Notes under the pieces: generated by a model
The model's database searches: none
Told to the model about the DNA's origin: nothing
Seen by the model: only the letters and a program-made list of their open reading frames with translations
Shown here: positions 26,010 through 35,654 of the stretch, piece by piece
Layout: every line of letters starts with the position of its first letter
Position numbering within the stretch: position 1 is the first letter of the stretch
Position numbers and translations under genes: made by a program
NCBI RefSeq assembly: GCF_001705435.1
Contig: NZ_MDEN01000064.1
Span: 248,001 to 312,000, forward strand
From: Pseudomonas graminis
Lineage (GTDB): Bacteria > Pseudomonadota > Gammaproteobacteria > Pseudomonadales > Pseudomonadaceae
Direction of reading: 5' to 3'
DNA: 64,000 bases

Positions 26010-27572
26010 TCAGGCCTGGCTGGCAGGTTGCAGCCTCTTCTCAAACACCGAAACCCCGTCCAGATCCCGCAGTGTCACGGTCATTTCCCCGCTTTGGCCG
26101 TCAATGTTCACCTCACCAAAAAACTGGAAGCCGGCGAAGGGTGAAGTGTTCTGCGCTGGCGGAGCCTTCTGGAATACCAACTCGGGCCCGAAGGTCTTGT
26201 CCAGGGTATTAGGCCCGTAACTGCCCGCATTCAAAGGCCCGGCCACAAACTCCCAGAACGGGTCGAAATCCTGAAACACCGCCTGATCGGGGTGGTAGTG
26301 GTGCGCCGCGCAGTAATGCACATCAGCCGTCAACCAGACGGTGTCGCGGACCTTCTGCTGGCGCAGGAAGCCCAGCAGTTCGGCGACTTCTTGTTCGCGG
26401 CCTTTCGGCGCGCCGTCGTCGCCGTTGGCGATGGCCTCCCAACGCATCACGCCGGGGCTGATCTCGCCGTCGGGCACGCCCAGGCCGATGGGCATGTCAG
26501 CGGCAATGACTTTCCACTGAGCCCCAGAGGCTTGAAGTTCGCGCTTGAGCCAATCCAGTTGCTCGCGGCCCAGAAAGGCAGTGGTCGGCCCCGGCTTGTC
26601 GGCCAGATTGGCGTCGTTGCCGTCGCGATAGCTGCGCATGTCGAGCACGAACACGTCCAGCATCGGGCCGTAAGCGATCTTGCGATAGACCCGCCCGCCG
26701 TTGTCGGCGCTCTGCAGGCGCATCGGCGCATATTCGAGGAACGCCTGTCGCCCGCGCGCCGCCAACAGCCGGATGTCCTTGACCTTGTAGCGGTCGTCGA
26801 GCTGCTTGCTCGGTGACCAGTTGTTGGTCACTTCGTGGTCGTCCCACTGCCAGATCTGCGGGACCTCGGCGTTGAAGCGCCGCAGGTTTTCGTCCATCAG
26901 GTTGTAGCGGTAGGCACCGCGGTATTCGTCGAGGGTTTCGGCGACCTTGCTCTTCTCTTCCGTGGTGATGTTGCGCCAGACACGCCCACCCTCGGTGACC
27001 ACCTCGGCAGGCACCGGGCCGTCGGCGTAAATGGTGTCGCCGCTGTGGATGAAGAAGTCCGGCAAGCGCAGACGCATGGCTTCGTAAATGCGCATGCCGC
27101 CGATCTCGGGGTTGATGCCGAAGCCCTGGCCGACGGTGTCGCCGCTCCAGACGAAGCGGATGTTGCGGCGATTGACCGGCACGCTGCGCAGATGGCCGAA
27201 CCAGGGTTCGCTGGCGACGCCGGTTTGCGCGTCCTCGAAGAACACGCGGTAGAAGATGGCTTGATCCGCCGGCAGGCCGGTCAGTTCGACGCGCGCGGTG
27301 AAGTCAGTGCGTGGGTCGGCGAGCAGCGAGACCGTGCGGCGGGGGTTGCTGAACATGCTGCGGGTGTCCCATTCGACCACCATCCGCGCAGGCCGGTCGC
27401 TGCGGCTCCAGACCATGGCACGGTCGCCGAGCACATCGCCGGACTGCACGCCGTCGGTCATCTTCGGGCGATCCTTGACCGACGCAATGACCGCAGGCGC
27501 GAGCCCCGGCAACAACAATCCGGCGCCAGCGGCCTGGATGATACGGCGGCGAGTCAGGTCGAACCGGGACAT
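26010..27572 (-). CDS. phoD: Alkaline phosphatase D (PhoD), Tat-exported
   Basis: The product is 520 residues from the ATG at 27572; the frame opens at 27587. A twin-arginine signal (LTRRRIIQAAGAGLLLPGLAPAV) exports it folded. Metal-binding motifs include WSGDTVGQGFG, FFIHSGDTIYADGP, QIWQWDDHEVTNNW and WLTADVHYCAAHHY, as in PhoD phosphodiesterases that use calcium and iron. It releases phosphate from esters and diesters in the periplasm or outside. A GAGGA ribosome site lies just upstream. No clear Pho box was identified. Confidence 0.92.
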   Translation of the reverse strand: MSRFDLTRRRIIQAAGAGLLLPGLAPAVIASVKDRPKMTDGVQSGDVLGDRAMVWSRSDRPARMVVEWDTRSMFSNPRRTVSLLADPRTDFTARVELTGLPADQAIFYRVFFEDAQTGVASEPWFGHLRSVPVNRRNIRFVWSGDTVGQGFGINPEIGGMRIYEAMRLRLPDFFIHSGDTIYADGPVPAEVVTEGGRVWRNITTEEKSKVAETLDEYRGAYRYNLMDENLRRFNAEVPQIWQWDDHEVTNNWSPSKQLDDRYKVKDIRLLAARGRQAFLEYAPMRLQSADNGGRVYRKIAYGPMLDVFVLDMRSYRDGNDANLADKPGPTTAFLGREQLDWLKRELQASGAQWKVIAADMPIGLGVPDGEISPGVMRWEAIANGDDGAPKGREQEVAELLGFLRQQKVRDTVWLTADVHYCAAHHYHPDQAVFQDFDPFWEFVAGPLNAGSYGPNTLDKTFGPELVFQKAPPAQNTSPFAGFQFFGEVNIDGQSGEMTVTLRDLDGVSVFEKRLQPASQA

Positions 27573-27771
27573 GTTTATCCTCCTCAAGGGAATGCCAAAA
27601 GGAGGAAGCTAGCAGCGGATTGTTTGCAGGAGATGACAGGGAAGTGGCGGGAGGCTGGACGTTGACGCTGAATGGCACTAATCCAGCGCCATACTCGGCC
27701 CCTGTGGGAGCGAACTTGCTCACGAAGGAGCCCGAACATCCAACACATCGCCGCACGCCGGACCACGCACT

Positions 27772-27866
27772 TGTAGAACTGGCTTAAGCCGGGAAGGCGT
27801 CGGCATTCACACCAAAGATCTGATGGCGAACACACCGGCCTCTTCCCGGCTAAAACCGGTGCGACA
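27772..27866. repeat. REPIN between fruA and phoD
   Basis: A TGTAGAACTGGCTTAAGCCGGG arm at about 27772 is mirrored by CCCGGCTAAAACCGGTGCGACA ending at about 27866. A single arm of the other REP type (TGTGGGAGCGAACTTGCTC) lies at about 27704-27722. These fill 27573-27881. Confidence 0.8.
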
Positions 27867-27881
27867 TGAAAGCGCCAGCGG

Positions 27882-29612
27882 TTAGGCGTTGGCGGGCACC
27901 GCGTCCAGTTCTGCCGGTTCAGGTCGTTTCAGCAGCGCGTATAGCACGCCGGTCACGACGCTGCCCGCCACGATCGCCAGCAGGTACAGCAGCGCATGGT
28001 TGATCGCGTTCGGAATGAGCAGCACGAACAACCCACCGTGGGGCGCCATCAGTTTGCAGCCGAAGAACATCGACAGCGCACCGGTCAGCGCGCCGCCCGC
28101 GATGCTCGCCGGAATCACCCGAAGCGGGTCTTTCGCGGCAAACGGAATCGCGCCTTCGGAGATGAAGCACAGCCCCAGCACGAAGGCCGCTTTCCCCGCT
28201 TCACGCTCGCTCTGGGCAAACTTGCGCCGGGCGATCAATGCCGCGATGCCCATACCAATTGGCGGCACCATGCCGGCCGCCATCGTGGCCGCCATCGGCG
28301 CGCCGCTGCTCGAGGCCAGCAAGCCCACCGAAAACGCGTACGACGCCTTATTGATCGGCCCACCCAGATCCACGCACATCATCGCGCCCAGCAGCACGCC
28401 GAGCAGCACCGCGTTGGCCGTGCCCATGGTGTCGAGGAAGTGGGTCAACCCTTCGAGCATGCCGGCGACCGGCTTGCCCACCACGTAAATCATTACCAGC
28501 CCGGTGAACAGGCTCGCCAGCAGCGGAATGATCAGAATCGGCTTCAGCGCTTCGACACTCGCCGGCAGCTTCGCGTAACGATTGACCGCCCAGGCGCTGT
28601 AGCCCGCCAAGAATCCCGCAATGATCCCGCCAATGAAGCCGGCGCCCAGGGTGCTCGCCAGCAGCCCGCCGATCATCCCTGGCGCAAGGCCCGGACGGTC
28701 GGCAATGGAATACGCGATGTACCCGGCCAGCAACGGCACCATCAACTGGAACGCCGCGCCCGCGCCGATCTGTTTCAGCGCAGCCGCCAATGTCCCCGGT
28801 TCCTCGGCCGCGTGAATGCCGAACACGAACGAAAGAGCAATCAGCAAACCGCCGGCCACCACCATCGGCAGCATGAAAGACACGCCGGTGAGCAGGTGTT
28901 TGTAGACACCGGTCTTCTCTTTTTTGGAGGACGCCTTGGACGTTGAAGCCGTGGACTCAACCTCCGCCTCCGCCAGCGCTTTTTTCAGCGTCGCGTCGGC
29001 CTGCTTGAGCGCAATACCGGTGCCGCAGCGATAGATGCGCTTGCCGGCGAAACGCTCGGTAGCGACTTCGATATCACACGCCAGCAGCACCACGTCGGCG
29101 TCGGCAATGGCCTGGGCGCTGAGCGGATTGCGTGCACCGACCGAGCCCTGCGTTTCCACCTGCAGGTCGTAGCCGAGCTTTTTCGCCGCCTGCTGAATCG
29201 CCTCGGCGGCCATGAAAGTGTGGGCAACGCCGGTCGGGCATGCCGTCACCGCCACCAGACGCGGCTGCGCGCTGGACGTGGCAGACGGGGCGGAAGTCGC
29301 GGTGTGCTCGGTCGCCAGCGCCGACGCTGAACGCAGAAAGCCGTCGGCATCCTGCAACGCCTGTGCGGGCGTGGCCTGATACAGGCGCTTGCCGGAAAAA
29401 CGCGTCAGGTCCAGCGCGCCGGTGTTGACCACCAACACCCAGTCCGCCGCTTCGATGTCGCCCGGCGACAGTTGCTTTTCCGGATGACGCGGATCGTGGA
29501 TCTCGACGCTGGTGCTCCAACCCTGGCGTTGGGCCGCCGCATCCAGCAGACGGGCACTGAGGACGCTGCTGATTTTGCCGTTCGGACAGGCCGTAACGAT
29601 GGCTAACTTCAT
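27882..29612 (-). CDS. fruA: PTS fructose transporter EIIB'BC (FruA)
   Basis: The product is 576 residues. Two EIIB domains are at the N-terminus: the first, with ACPNG and Cys9, is degenerate; the second has the phosphorylation site Cys125 in TACPTGVAHTFMAAEA. A charged linker (about 225-235) leads to the EIIC membrane domain from about residue 240 with the LGGPINKASYAFS and GGPINK-type motifs. It imports fructose as fructose 1-phosphate. It is the last gene of fruBKA; the gap to fruK is 16 bases. Confidence 0.96.
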   Translation of the reverse strand: MKLAIVTACPNGKISSVLSARLLDAAAQRQGWSTSVEIHDPRHPEKQLSPGDIEAADWVLVVNTGALDLTRFSGKRLYQATPAQALQDADGFLRSASALATEHTATSAPSATSSAQPRLVAVTACPTGVAHTFMAAEAIQQAAKKLGYDLQVETQGSVGARNPLSAQAIADADVVLLACDIEVATERFAGKRIYRCGTGIALKQADATLKKALAEAEVESTASTSKASSKKEKTGVYKHLLTGVSFMLPMVVAGGLLIALSFVFGIHAAEEPGTLAAALKQIGAGAAFQLMVPLLAGYIAYSIADRPGLAPGMIGGLLASTLGAGFIGGIIAGFLAGYSAWAVNRYAKLPASVEALKPILIIPLLASLFTGLVMIYVVGKPVAGMLEGLTHFLDTMGTANAVLLGVLLGAMMCVDLGGPINKASYAFSVGLLASSSGAPMAATMAAGMVPPIGMGIAALIARRKFAQSEREAGKAAFVLGLCFISEGAIPFAAKDPLRVIPASIAGGALTGALSMFFGCKLMAPHGGLFVLLIPNAINHALLYLLAIVAGSVVTGVLYALLKRPEPAELDAVPANA

Positions 29613-29628
29613 CACACTTCCTCTCTTG

Positions 29629-30567
29629 TTATGCCGTCAGGACGCGGACGTTGACGCCGCTTTCCAGACGTTTCAATTGCGCCGGATCATTGATGCCGAA
29701 GCCGATCTGAGTGACGGCCATGGCCGCAATGGCCGTGGCAGTCCGCAAGGTTTGCTCGGGTTTGTGCCCAGACAGCAAGCCGTGAACCATCCCGGCCAGC
29801 AGCGAATCACCCGCGCCGACGGTGCTGGCGACGGTGACTTTGGGCGGCAATGCCTGCAAGGCCACGTTGGAACTGAACCAATGAACGCCTTCCGAGCCCT
29901 GGGAAATCACCACGTGCTCGATGCCGCGCTGGCGCAGGTCGGCTGCGGCCTCTGCTTGCGCGGCGATGGAAATGATCGGCGCATCAAGGGCGTCGGCAAG
30001 TTCTTCGGTGTTGGGTTTGATCATCCACGGCGACGCTTCCAGTCCAGCGCGCAACGCTTCGCCGCTGGTGTCCAGCGCCACTTTCAGGCCCATCTCGTTG
30101 AGGCGCAGCAACAACGTTTTCAACCACTGGGGGCTGACGCCACGGGGCAGACTGCCGGCCACGACCACCGCATCAAAACCCGACGCGATCTGCTCGACCC
30201 GAGCGGCCAGCGCCTGTTGCGCCTGCGCGCTGACTTCCGGGCCCGGGCCGTTGAGGTCGGTAATACGGCCGCTGCTTTCCGCCAGCTTGATGTTGCTGCG
30301 GGTCTCGCCCGGCACCCGCACGAATTCATCGACGAAGCCGCGCTTCGCAAACAGAGTTTCGAACGGCTGCTGGTTATCCACGCCGAGGAAACCGGCAACG
30401 GTCAGCTCGTGGCCCAGATCAGCCAGCACCTGGGCGACGTTGATGCCCTTGCCCGCCGCGTGGCTGAGCATGGCGTCGCTGCGGTTGACCTGGCCGATCT
30501 GCAAGGGGCCCAACTGCACGGTCAGGTCCAGCGCCGGGTTCATGGTCAATGTCAGTATTTTCGCCAT
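29629..30567 (-). CDS. fruK: 1-phosphofructokinase
   Basis: The product is 312 residues of the PfkB sugar kinase family. Motifs are TMNPALDLTV at the start, GKGINVAQVLADLG in the first signature and the second signature VTVASTVGAGDSLLAGMV with the catalytic Asp. It makes fructose 1,6-bisphosphate from fructose 1-phosphate. The ATG overlaps the fruB stop by one base, which suggests coupled translation. Confidence 0.96.
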   Translation of the reverse strand: MAKILTLTMNPALDLTVQLGPLQIGQVNRSDAMLSHAAGKGINVAQVLADLGHELTVAGFLGVDNQQPFETLFAKRGFVDEFVRVPGETRSNIKLAESSGRITDLNGPGPEVSAQAQQALAARVEQIASGFDAVVVAGSLPRGVSPQWLKTLLLRLNEMGLKVALDTSGEALRAGLEASPWMIKPNTEELADALDAPIISIAAQAEAAADLRQRGIEHVVISQGSEGVHWFSSNVALQALPPKVTVASTVGAGDSLLAGMVHGLLSGHKPEQTLRTATAIAAMAVTQIGFGINDPAQLKRLESGVNVRVLTA

Positions 30568-33428
30568 TACAGCCCCTCCACGAGGGCACGCACGTCCGCC
30601 GCGCTGCCAACGGCCAGGGCCGCCTGCGCAAGTTTCCGGGCTTCGATCAGATTCAATTCACGGACGCAGGCTTTGACTTCGCCGATGCTCCGCGCCGAGA
30701 CGCTCAATTCATCCACACCCAGACCGACCAGCACCGGCACGGCCAGCGGGTCGGCGGCCAATTCGCCGCAGACCCCCACCCATTTGCCATTGGCATGGGC
30801 CGCGCGCACGGTGATGTCGATCAGTTGCAACACCGCCGGGTGCAGGCCATCGGCCTGGGCAGACAGGGTCGGGTGACCGCGGTCGATGGCCATTGTGTAC
30901 TGGGTCAGGTCGTTGGTGCCGACGCTGAAGAAGTCCACTTCCTTCGCCAGCACCGGCGCCAGCAACGCCGCCGATGGCACTTCAATCATGATGCCCAGTT
31001 GCAGGTCGGCCACCGGGATCTCCAGACGCAGACGCTCGGTCATGTCGCGGGCCTGACGCCACTCTTCGACGGTGCCCACCATCGGAAACATGATGCGCAG
31101 CGGGCGATTGTCTGCCGCACGCAGCAATGCGCGCAGCTGGATTTCCATGATATCCGGGCGCTGCAAGGTCAGGCGAATGCCGCGCACGCCGAGAAACGGG
31201 TTTTCTTCTTTATCGATGGGCCAGTACGGCAGCGGTTTGTCGCCGCCGACGTCCAGGGTGCGAACCACCAGCGGGCGACCGTCGAGGTCTTTGAGCACGC
31301 GACGGTATTCCGCTTCCTGGGTCGCTTCATCCGGCGCGGAGCTGTGGGCCATGAACAGCAACTCGGTGCGCAGCAGGCCAATCCCTTCGGCGCCCTGCTC
31401 CACCGCTGCCGGCGTACCGGCGCTGTCACCGATGTTGGCGAAGACCTCAACGGCGTGGCCATCCTGGGTGATCGCAGGCTCCATGCGCAGGGCAGCGGCA
31501 GCCTTGAGCCGTTGCTCGCGGGTGTCACGGTCCTGCAAGGCGCGCTTCAGGGTCGCGTCGTCCGGCGCGACGTCGAGACGCCCGCGCTGGCCGTCGATCA
31601 ACAGTTGCGTGCCGGACTTGATCAGCAATACCGCATCGCCCGCACCGACCAGCGCGGGGATGCCCAACGCCCGGGCAACGATGGCGCTGTGGGCCGTAGC
31701 GCCGCCGCGCGCGGTGAGAATGCCGGCGACACGGGCAGGGTCAAGACGTGCGACGTCGGACGGGCCGACTTCATCCATCACCAAAATGTACGGTTCTTCC
31801 GGCTCAACCAGGTCCTCGACGCCACAGATCTGCGCCAATACGCGGCGACCGACATCCCGCAGGTCAGCGGCACGTTCCGCCAGCAGCGCATCTTTGAGCT
31901 GTTCCTGCTGACGGGCGGCGGCCTCGATCACGTTCATCCATGCCGCAGCGGCGCTTTCGCCTTGTTTCAAGCGCTGCGCCACTTCGTCGACCAGTTCGGG
32001 GTCGGCGAGCATTTCCTGGTGAGTGACGAAAATCTCGCGAATGGCCTTCGCCGTGCTGCGTTGAATCAATTGCTCGATGTCGAGGCGCACCTGCGCCAGC
32101 GCGCTGTGCAGACGTTCGTGCTCAACGCTTTGCGATTCGCCCTGGGCCGGGTAATCGAACACTGGCAGAACATGCACGTGGGCCGGGCCGACGGCGATGC
32201 CGGGCGCCGCAGGAACGGCCTGGATGTGAGTGCCCGCAGCCGGCGCGCTGAGGGTTTTCTCAACAATCGTCGGGGCGGGTGCGGGCTCACTGTGGGCCGG
32301 CAACGGTTCGATCTCTTCGCCCAGACCTTCGAGCACTGCGGCGATCAACGCAGGCAAGGCATCGGCGGCAATGGTCGGCTCGGCAATGAACTCAAGGGAC
32401 TGACCGCGCTGTACGCCGAGGCTCAGCAGCTTGCTCAAGCTCTTGGCCGACACCGGATTCTCGGTGCCATCGACGATGCGCACGCGGATGTCGCCCTCAA
32501 AACCCTTGGCCAACTGCGCAAGGATTTTCGCCGGACGCGCGTGCAGACCGTGGGCATTGGCCAGGGTCACGCGCTCGCTCGGCCAGTCCGGCGGCACTTC
32601 GCCGCCCAATGCCTGAAGCACGGCGCGGCTGCTGGTCGCCTCGCCCAGTACGTGGCCGCGACCTTCGATCAGCAACGCGCATAGACGTTCGAGCAACGCC
32701 TGGTGGGACTCACCCAAGCTCGCGAGGCAGAACAGGCCGGTCAGCGACTGGCCCAGATGACGCATGGGTTTGTCCGGGGTGACGAACGCCAGGCCGGGCT
32801 TGTTGACCATCTGTTCGCTGTGCAGCCACCAGAGGCCTTCGCCCAACGGCAGTGGCTCGACCTGCTGCAGCACCGCTGCGAAGCCGTTGTTCACACACTC
32901 GGCCTTGCGCAGAAGACGCGCGCCGCGCCAGACCAGTTCTTCGAAATCATCGACCATAACGCCCAGGCTGATCATCTGCGCATCGAGGGCCAGTTCTTGT
33001 GGCGCACCCTGCAGCAGTTTGAGCAGCGACTCGGGGTCCTTCGCCTGACGCAACGCTTCGCCCAGGTCGTTTTCACCGAGTGCGCGGGTCAGCAACTGGA
33101 GCAAGCGCAGATGCTCGTCGGACTTGGCGGCGATGCCGATGGCCAGGTAGACCATTTGCCCGTCGCCCCAGTCCACCCCTTCGGGGAATTGCATCAGGCG
33201 CACGCCGGTGGCGAACACCTGGTCGCGGGTCTCTGGCGTGCCGTGGGGAATGGCAATGCCCTGCCCCAAAAAGGTCGAGCCCTGTTGCTCACGCGCCTGC
33301 AAGCCTGCAAGGTAGCCGGCAGCCACCAGGCCGTCGGCAACGAGCAAGTCAGCCAGCAGTTGCAACGCGGCGGGCTTGTCCACCGCCGACTGGTCCATGG
33401 AAATTTGCTCTATGGTCAGCTCGAGCAT
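30567..33428 (-). CDS. fruB: PTS fructose EIIA-HPr-EI fusion (FruB)
   Basis: The product is 953 residues from the ATG at 33428 with GGAG upstream; the frame is open to 33488. It carries all soluble phosphoryl-transfer steps. EIIA has His62 in GIAIPHGTPE; residues about 150-280 look like a second, degenerate EIIA; HPr has His296 in GLHARPA; Enzyme I follows from about 415 with its active His in GGATAHSAIVARA and the PEP-binding C-terminal barrel (VGTNDLTQYTMAIDRG). Pseudomonas takes up fructose this way in place of a separate general PTS. It is the first gene of fruBKA. Confidence 0.96.
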   Translation of the reverse strand: MLELTIEQISMDQSAVDKPAALQLLADLLVADGLVAAGYLAGLQAREQQGSTFLGQGIAIPHGTPETRDQVFATGVRLMQFPEGVDWGDGQMVYLAIGIAAKSDEHLRLLQLLTRALGENDLGEALRQAKDPESLLKLLQGAPQELALDAQMISLGVMVDDFEELVWRGARLLRKAECVNNGFAAVLQQVEPLPLGEGLWWLHSEQMVNKPGLAFVTPDKPMRHLGQSLTGLFCLASLGESHQALLERLCALLIEGRGHVLGEATSSRAVLQALGGEVPPDWPSERVTLANAHGLHARPAKILAQLAKGFEGDIRVRIVDGTENPVSAKSLSKLLSLGVQRGQSLEFIAEPTIAADALPALIAAVLEGLGEEIEPLPAHSEPAPAPTIVEKTLSAPAAGTHIQAVPAAPGIAVGPAHVHVLPVFDYPAQGESQSVEHERLHSALAQVRLDIEQLIQRSTAKAIREIFVTHQEMLADPELVDEVAQRLKQGESAAAAWMNVIEAAARQQEQLKDALLAERAADLRDVGRRVLAQICGVEDLVEPEEPYILVMDEVGPSDVARLDPARVAGILTARGGATAHSAIVARALGIPALVGAGDAVLLIKSGTQLLIDGQRGRLDVAPDDATLKRALQDRDTREQRLKAAAALRMEPAITQDGHAVEVFANIGDSAGTPAAVEQGAEGIGLLRTELLFMAHSSAPDEATQEAEYRRVLKDLDGRPLVVRTLDVGGDKPLPYWPIDKEENPFLGVRGIRLTLQRPDIMEIQLRALLRAADNRPLRIMFPMVGTVEEWRQARDMTERLRLEIPVADLQLGIMIEVPSAALLAPVLAKEVDFFSVGTNDLTQYTMAIDRGHPTLSAQADGLHPAVLQLIDITVRAAHANGKWVGVCGELAADPLAVPVLVGLGVDELSVSARSIGEVKACVRELNLIEARKLAQAALAVGSAADVRALVEGL

Positions 33429-33568
33429 TGCGTTCTCCTGTGCTGCGCGGGGTCGCGCCAGATTCTTGTTGTAGGACCGGTCGTACACACCGATGACTGA
33501 CGGTTTGCGAATATTGAATGCGGCATTCAGAGGCCCGATTGGGCAGAAAGTGCCATAAACAGGCCTGC

Positions 33569-33580
33569 TGAATCGTTTAA
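33569..33580. promoter_or_regulatory. FruR (Cra) operator between fruB and fruR
   Basis: TGAATCGTTTAA reads TTAAACGATTCA on the other strand, one mismatch from the P. putida Cra site TTAAACGTTTCA as I recall it and similar to E. coli Cra sites. It lies 141 bases upstream of fruB and 201 bases upstream of fruR, in the shared regulatory region. Confidence 0.75.
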
Positions 33581-33642
33581 TCTGAAGTGCCGCGCACGTT
33601 ACTTGATAATTCCGGCGGTTTGAAGCTCATCCGGTCGAATCG

Positions 33643-33680
33643 TGTAGGAAACATCCCGTGCGGGTCACAAGCTTCCTACA
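33643..33680. repeat. 38-bp imperfect palindrome in the fruB-fruR space
   Basis: TGTAGGAA...TTCCTACA arms enclose a central CCCGTGCGGG hairpin. It is of the dispersed Pseudomonas repeat type and lies between the FruR operator and the fruR start. Nothing else gene-like is seen in 33429-33780. Confidence 0.65.
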
Positions 33681-33780
33681 AGGCGACGGTCTGCTGTCAT
33701 GATGGCTGTTAATCGGTGAAAATCCCTGCCACGGTAGTTCAGCTCCCACTTTTGCTTCTCATCACGAAAGGATGCCCGGC

Positions 33781-34776
33781 TTGAAACTCAGTGATATTGC
33801 GCGTCTGGCCGGTGTTTCTGTGACCACGGCCAGCTACGTGATCAACGGAAAGGCCGAACAGCAACGCATCAGCAGTGCAACGGTCGAGCGCGTGCGCGCG
33901 GTGGTCGACGCCCATGGCTTCAGGCCTAACCCGCAGGCGGCCGGGCTGCGCAGCCGGCATACCCGCACACTGGGCTTCATCCTGCCGGACCTGGAAAACC
34001 CCAGCTACGCACGCATCGCCAAGCAACTGGAACAGGGCGCTCGCGCGCGCGGCTACCAATTGCTGATCGCCAGTTCAGACGACGATCCCATCAGCGAGTT
34101 GCAGTTGTTGCAGCTGTTTCGTGCGAGACGCTGCGATGCGCTGTTCGTCGCCAGTTGCCTGCCGGCCAGCGATGACAGCTATCGCGCGCTGCAGCAGCAA
34201 GGAACGCCAGTCATCGCCATCGACCGGGAGATGGACCCGGCACACTTCTGCTCGGTGGTCAGCGACGACCACGACGCCAGCCAGCAACTGACCCGCAGCC
34301 TGCTGGAGATAAAACCCCGACACATCGCCTTGCTTGGCGCGCAGCCCGAGCTGAGCGTCAGTAAGGCGCGGGCCAAGGGCTTCGAAGACGCGCTGGAGGG
34401 TTTCGAAGGCTCGGTCATCAGCGAGCACGGCGACGCGTTCAGCCGTGACTGCGGCCTGCAACTGGCCAGCGATATGTTCGATCGGCTGGGTTATTTCCCG
34501 GACGCGCTGATCACGACGTCCTACGTCCTGCTGCAAGGGGTGTTCGACCTGCTGCACCAGCGGCGCCTGAACCCGGACCAACTTCACCTGGGCACGTTCG
34601 GTGACACGCAACTGCTGGATTTCCTGCCGCTGCCGGTCAATGCCATGGCCCAACAGCACCACTTGATCGCCGAAAAAGCCCTGGCCCTGGCCCTGTCGGC
34701 CATTGAGCAGGACCAGTACGAACCGGGCGTGCATGCCATTGTGCGGACGTTCAAGCAGCGGATTCACGAGGCGTAA
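33781..34776 (+). CDS. fruR: Fructose repressor FruR (Cra), LacI family
   Basis: The product is 331 residues from a TTG at 33781. The AAGGA ribosome site is eight bases before it but touches the alternative ATG at 33772, and homologs begin MKLSDIARLAG exactly at the TTG. The helix-turn-helix is at residues about 2-22 (LSDIARLAGVSVTTASYVING), followed by the hinge (AAGLRS) and a periplasmic-binding-like ligand domain. It represses fruBKA and is released by fructose 1-phosphate; in P. putida it acts locally, without the global role it has in E. coli. Confidence 0.94.
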   Translation: MKLSDIARLAGVSVTTASYVINGKAEQQRISSATVERVRAVVDAHGFRPNPQAAGLRSRHTRTLGFILPDLENPSYARIAKQLEQGARARGYQLLIASSDDDPISELQLLQLFRARRCDALFVASCLPASDDSYRALQQQGTPVIAIDREMDPAHFCSVVSDDHDASQQLTRSLLEIKPRHIALLGAQPELSVSKARAKGFEDALEGFEGSVISEHGDAFSRDCGLQLASDMFDRLGYFPDALITTSYVLLQGVFDLLHQRRLNPDQLHLGTFGDTQLLDFLPLPVNAMAQQHHLIAEKALALALSAIEQDQYEPGVHAIVRTFKQRIHEA

Positions 34777-34781
34777 GCAAC

Positions 34782-35561
34782 GTGCGACTGATCGACACCC
34801 ATACACACCTGGATTTCGACGATTTCGATGCCGACCGCAACGACGTACTCGCCAACAGCCGGCAGCTGGGTGTGGAGCGCCTCGTGGTGTTGGGCGTGTA
34901 TCAGCGCAATCTGCAGCGAGTGTGGGATCTGGCGCTCAGTGAGCCGTCGGTGTACGCCGCGCTGGGCTTGCACCCGGTGTTCCTGGAAGAGCATCAGCCC
35001 GAGCATGTGCAGCAACTGCGCGACTGGCTGACGCGTCTGGCCGGGCATCCCAAACTGTGCGCGGTGGGCGAGATCGGTCTGGATTACTACATCGAATCCC
35101 TGGACCGCCCGCCACAACAGACCTTGCTCGACCAGCAGTTGCAGATGGCAGCGGACTTCAACCTCCCCGCCCTGCTCCACGTGCGCCGCAGCCATGCCGA
35201 CACCCTCGCCGCACTCAAGCGCTTCAGGCTCAAGCGCTGCGGTATCGTTCACGCCTTCGCCGGCAGCCGCGAAGAGGCGCGGGAATACATCAAGCTGGGT
35301 TACAAACTGGGGCTGGGCGGTGCGGCGACGTGGCCGCAGGCCTTGCGCATGCATCGGGTGATCGCCGAGTTACCGCTGGACAGCGTCGTGCTGGAAACCG
35401 ACTCGCCGGACATGGCGCCGGCGATGTTTCCGGGCATGCGCAACAGCCCCGAGCATCTCCCCGACATTTGCGCCGCCATCGCCGAGCTGATGAAAATCCC
35501 TGCCGACACGCTGGCCGCAGCGAGCACCGCCAACGCGTGCGAAGTGTTCGGCTGGGTCTGA
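34782..35561 (+). CDS. TatD family metal-dependent hydrolase
   Basis: The product is 259 residues from a GTG at 34782, five bases after the fruR stop. Metal-site motifs are DTHTHLDF near the N-terminus, AVGEIGLDYY, LLHVRRSH, IVHAFAGS and LETDSPDM. TatD proteins are 3'-to-5' DNases or related hydrolases. Placement right after fruR is common in Pseudomonas and does not imply a sugar role. The GGCGTAAGC region upstream gives a weak ribosome site, so translation may be coupled to fruR. Confidence 0.92.
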   Translation: MRLIDTHTHLDFDDFDADRNDVLANSRQLGVERLVVLGVYQRNLQRVWDLALSEPSVYAALGLHPVFLEEHQPEHVQQLRDWLTRLAGHPKLCAVGEIGLDYYIESLDRPPQQTLLDQQLQMAADFNLPALLHVRRSHADTLAALKRFRLKRCGIVHAFAGSREEAREYIKLGYKLGLGGAATWPQALRMHRVIAELPLDSVVLETDSPDMAPAMFPGMRNSPEHLPDICAAIAELMKIPADTLAAASTANACEVFGWV

Positions 35562-35654
35562 AGTCTGTCGCCGATTTCATGTTGTAAGAAGAAATTTCAA
35601 AGACGCAGCGTGGTCCCTTGGGTACCTCTCTAGGCTCACAAAGGAAACCCGTTA

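Noticed and set aside
30549..32684. 711-residue open frame antisense to fruB
   Set aside because: Mirror of third-position GC bias in fruB; no start context and no family features.
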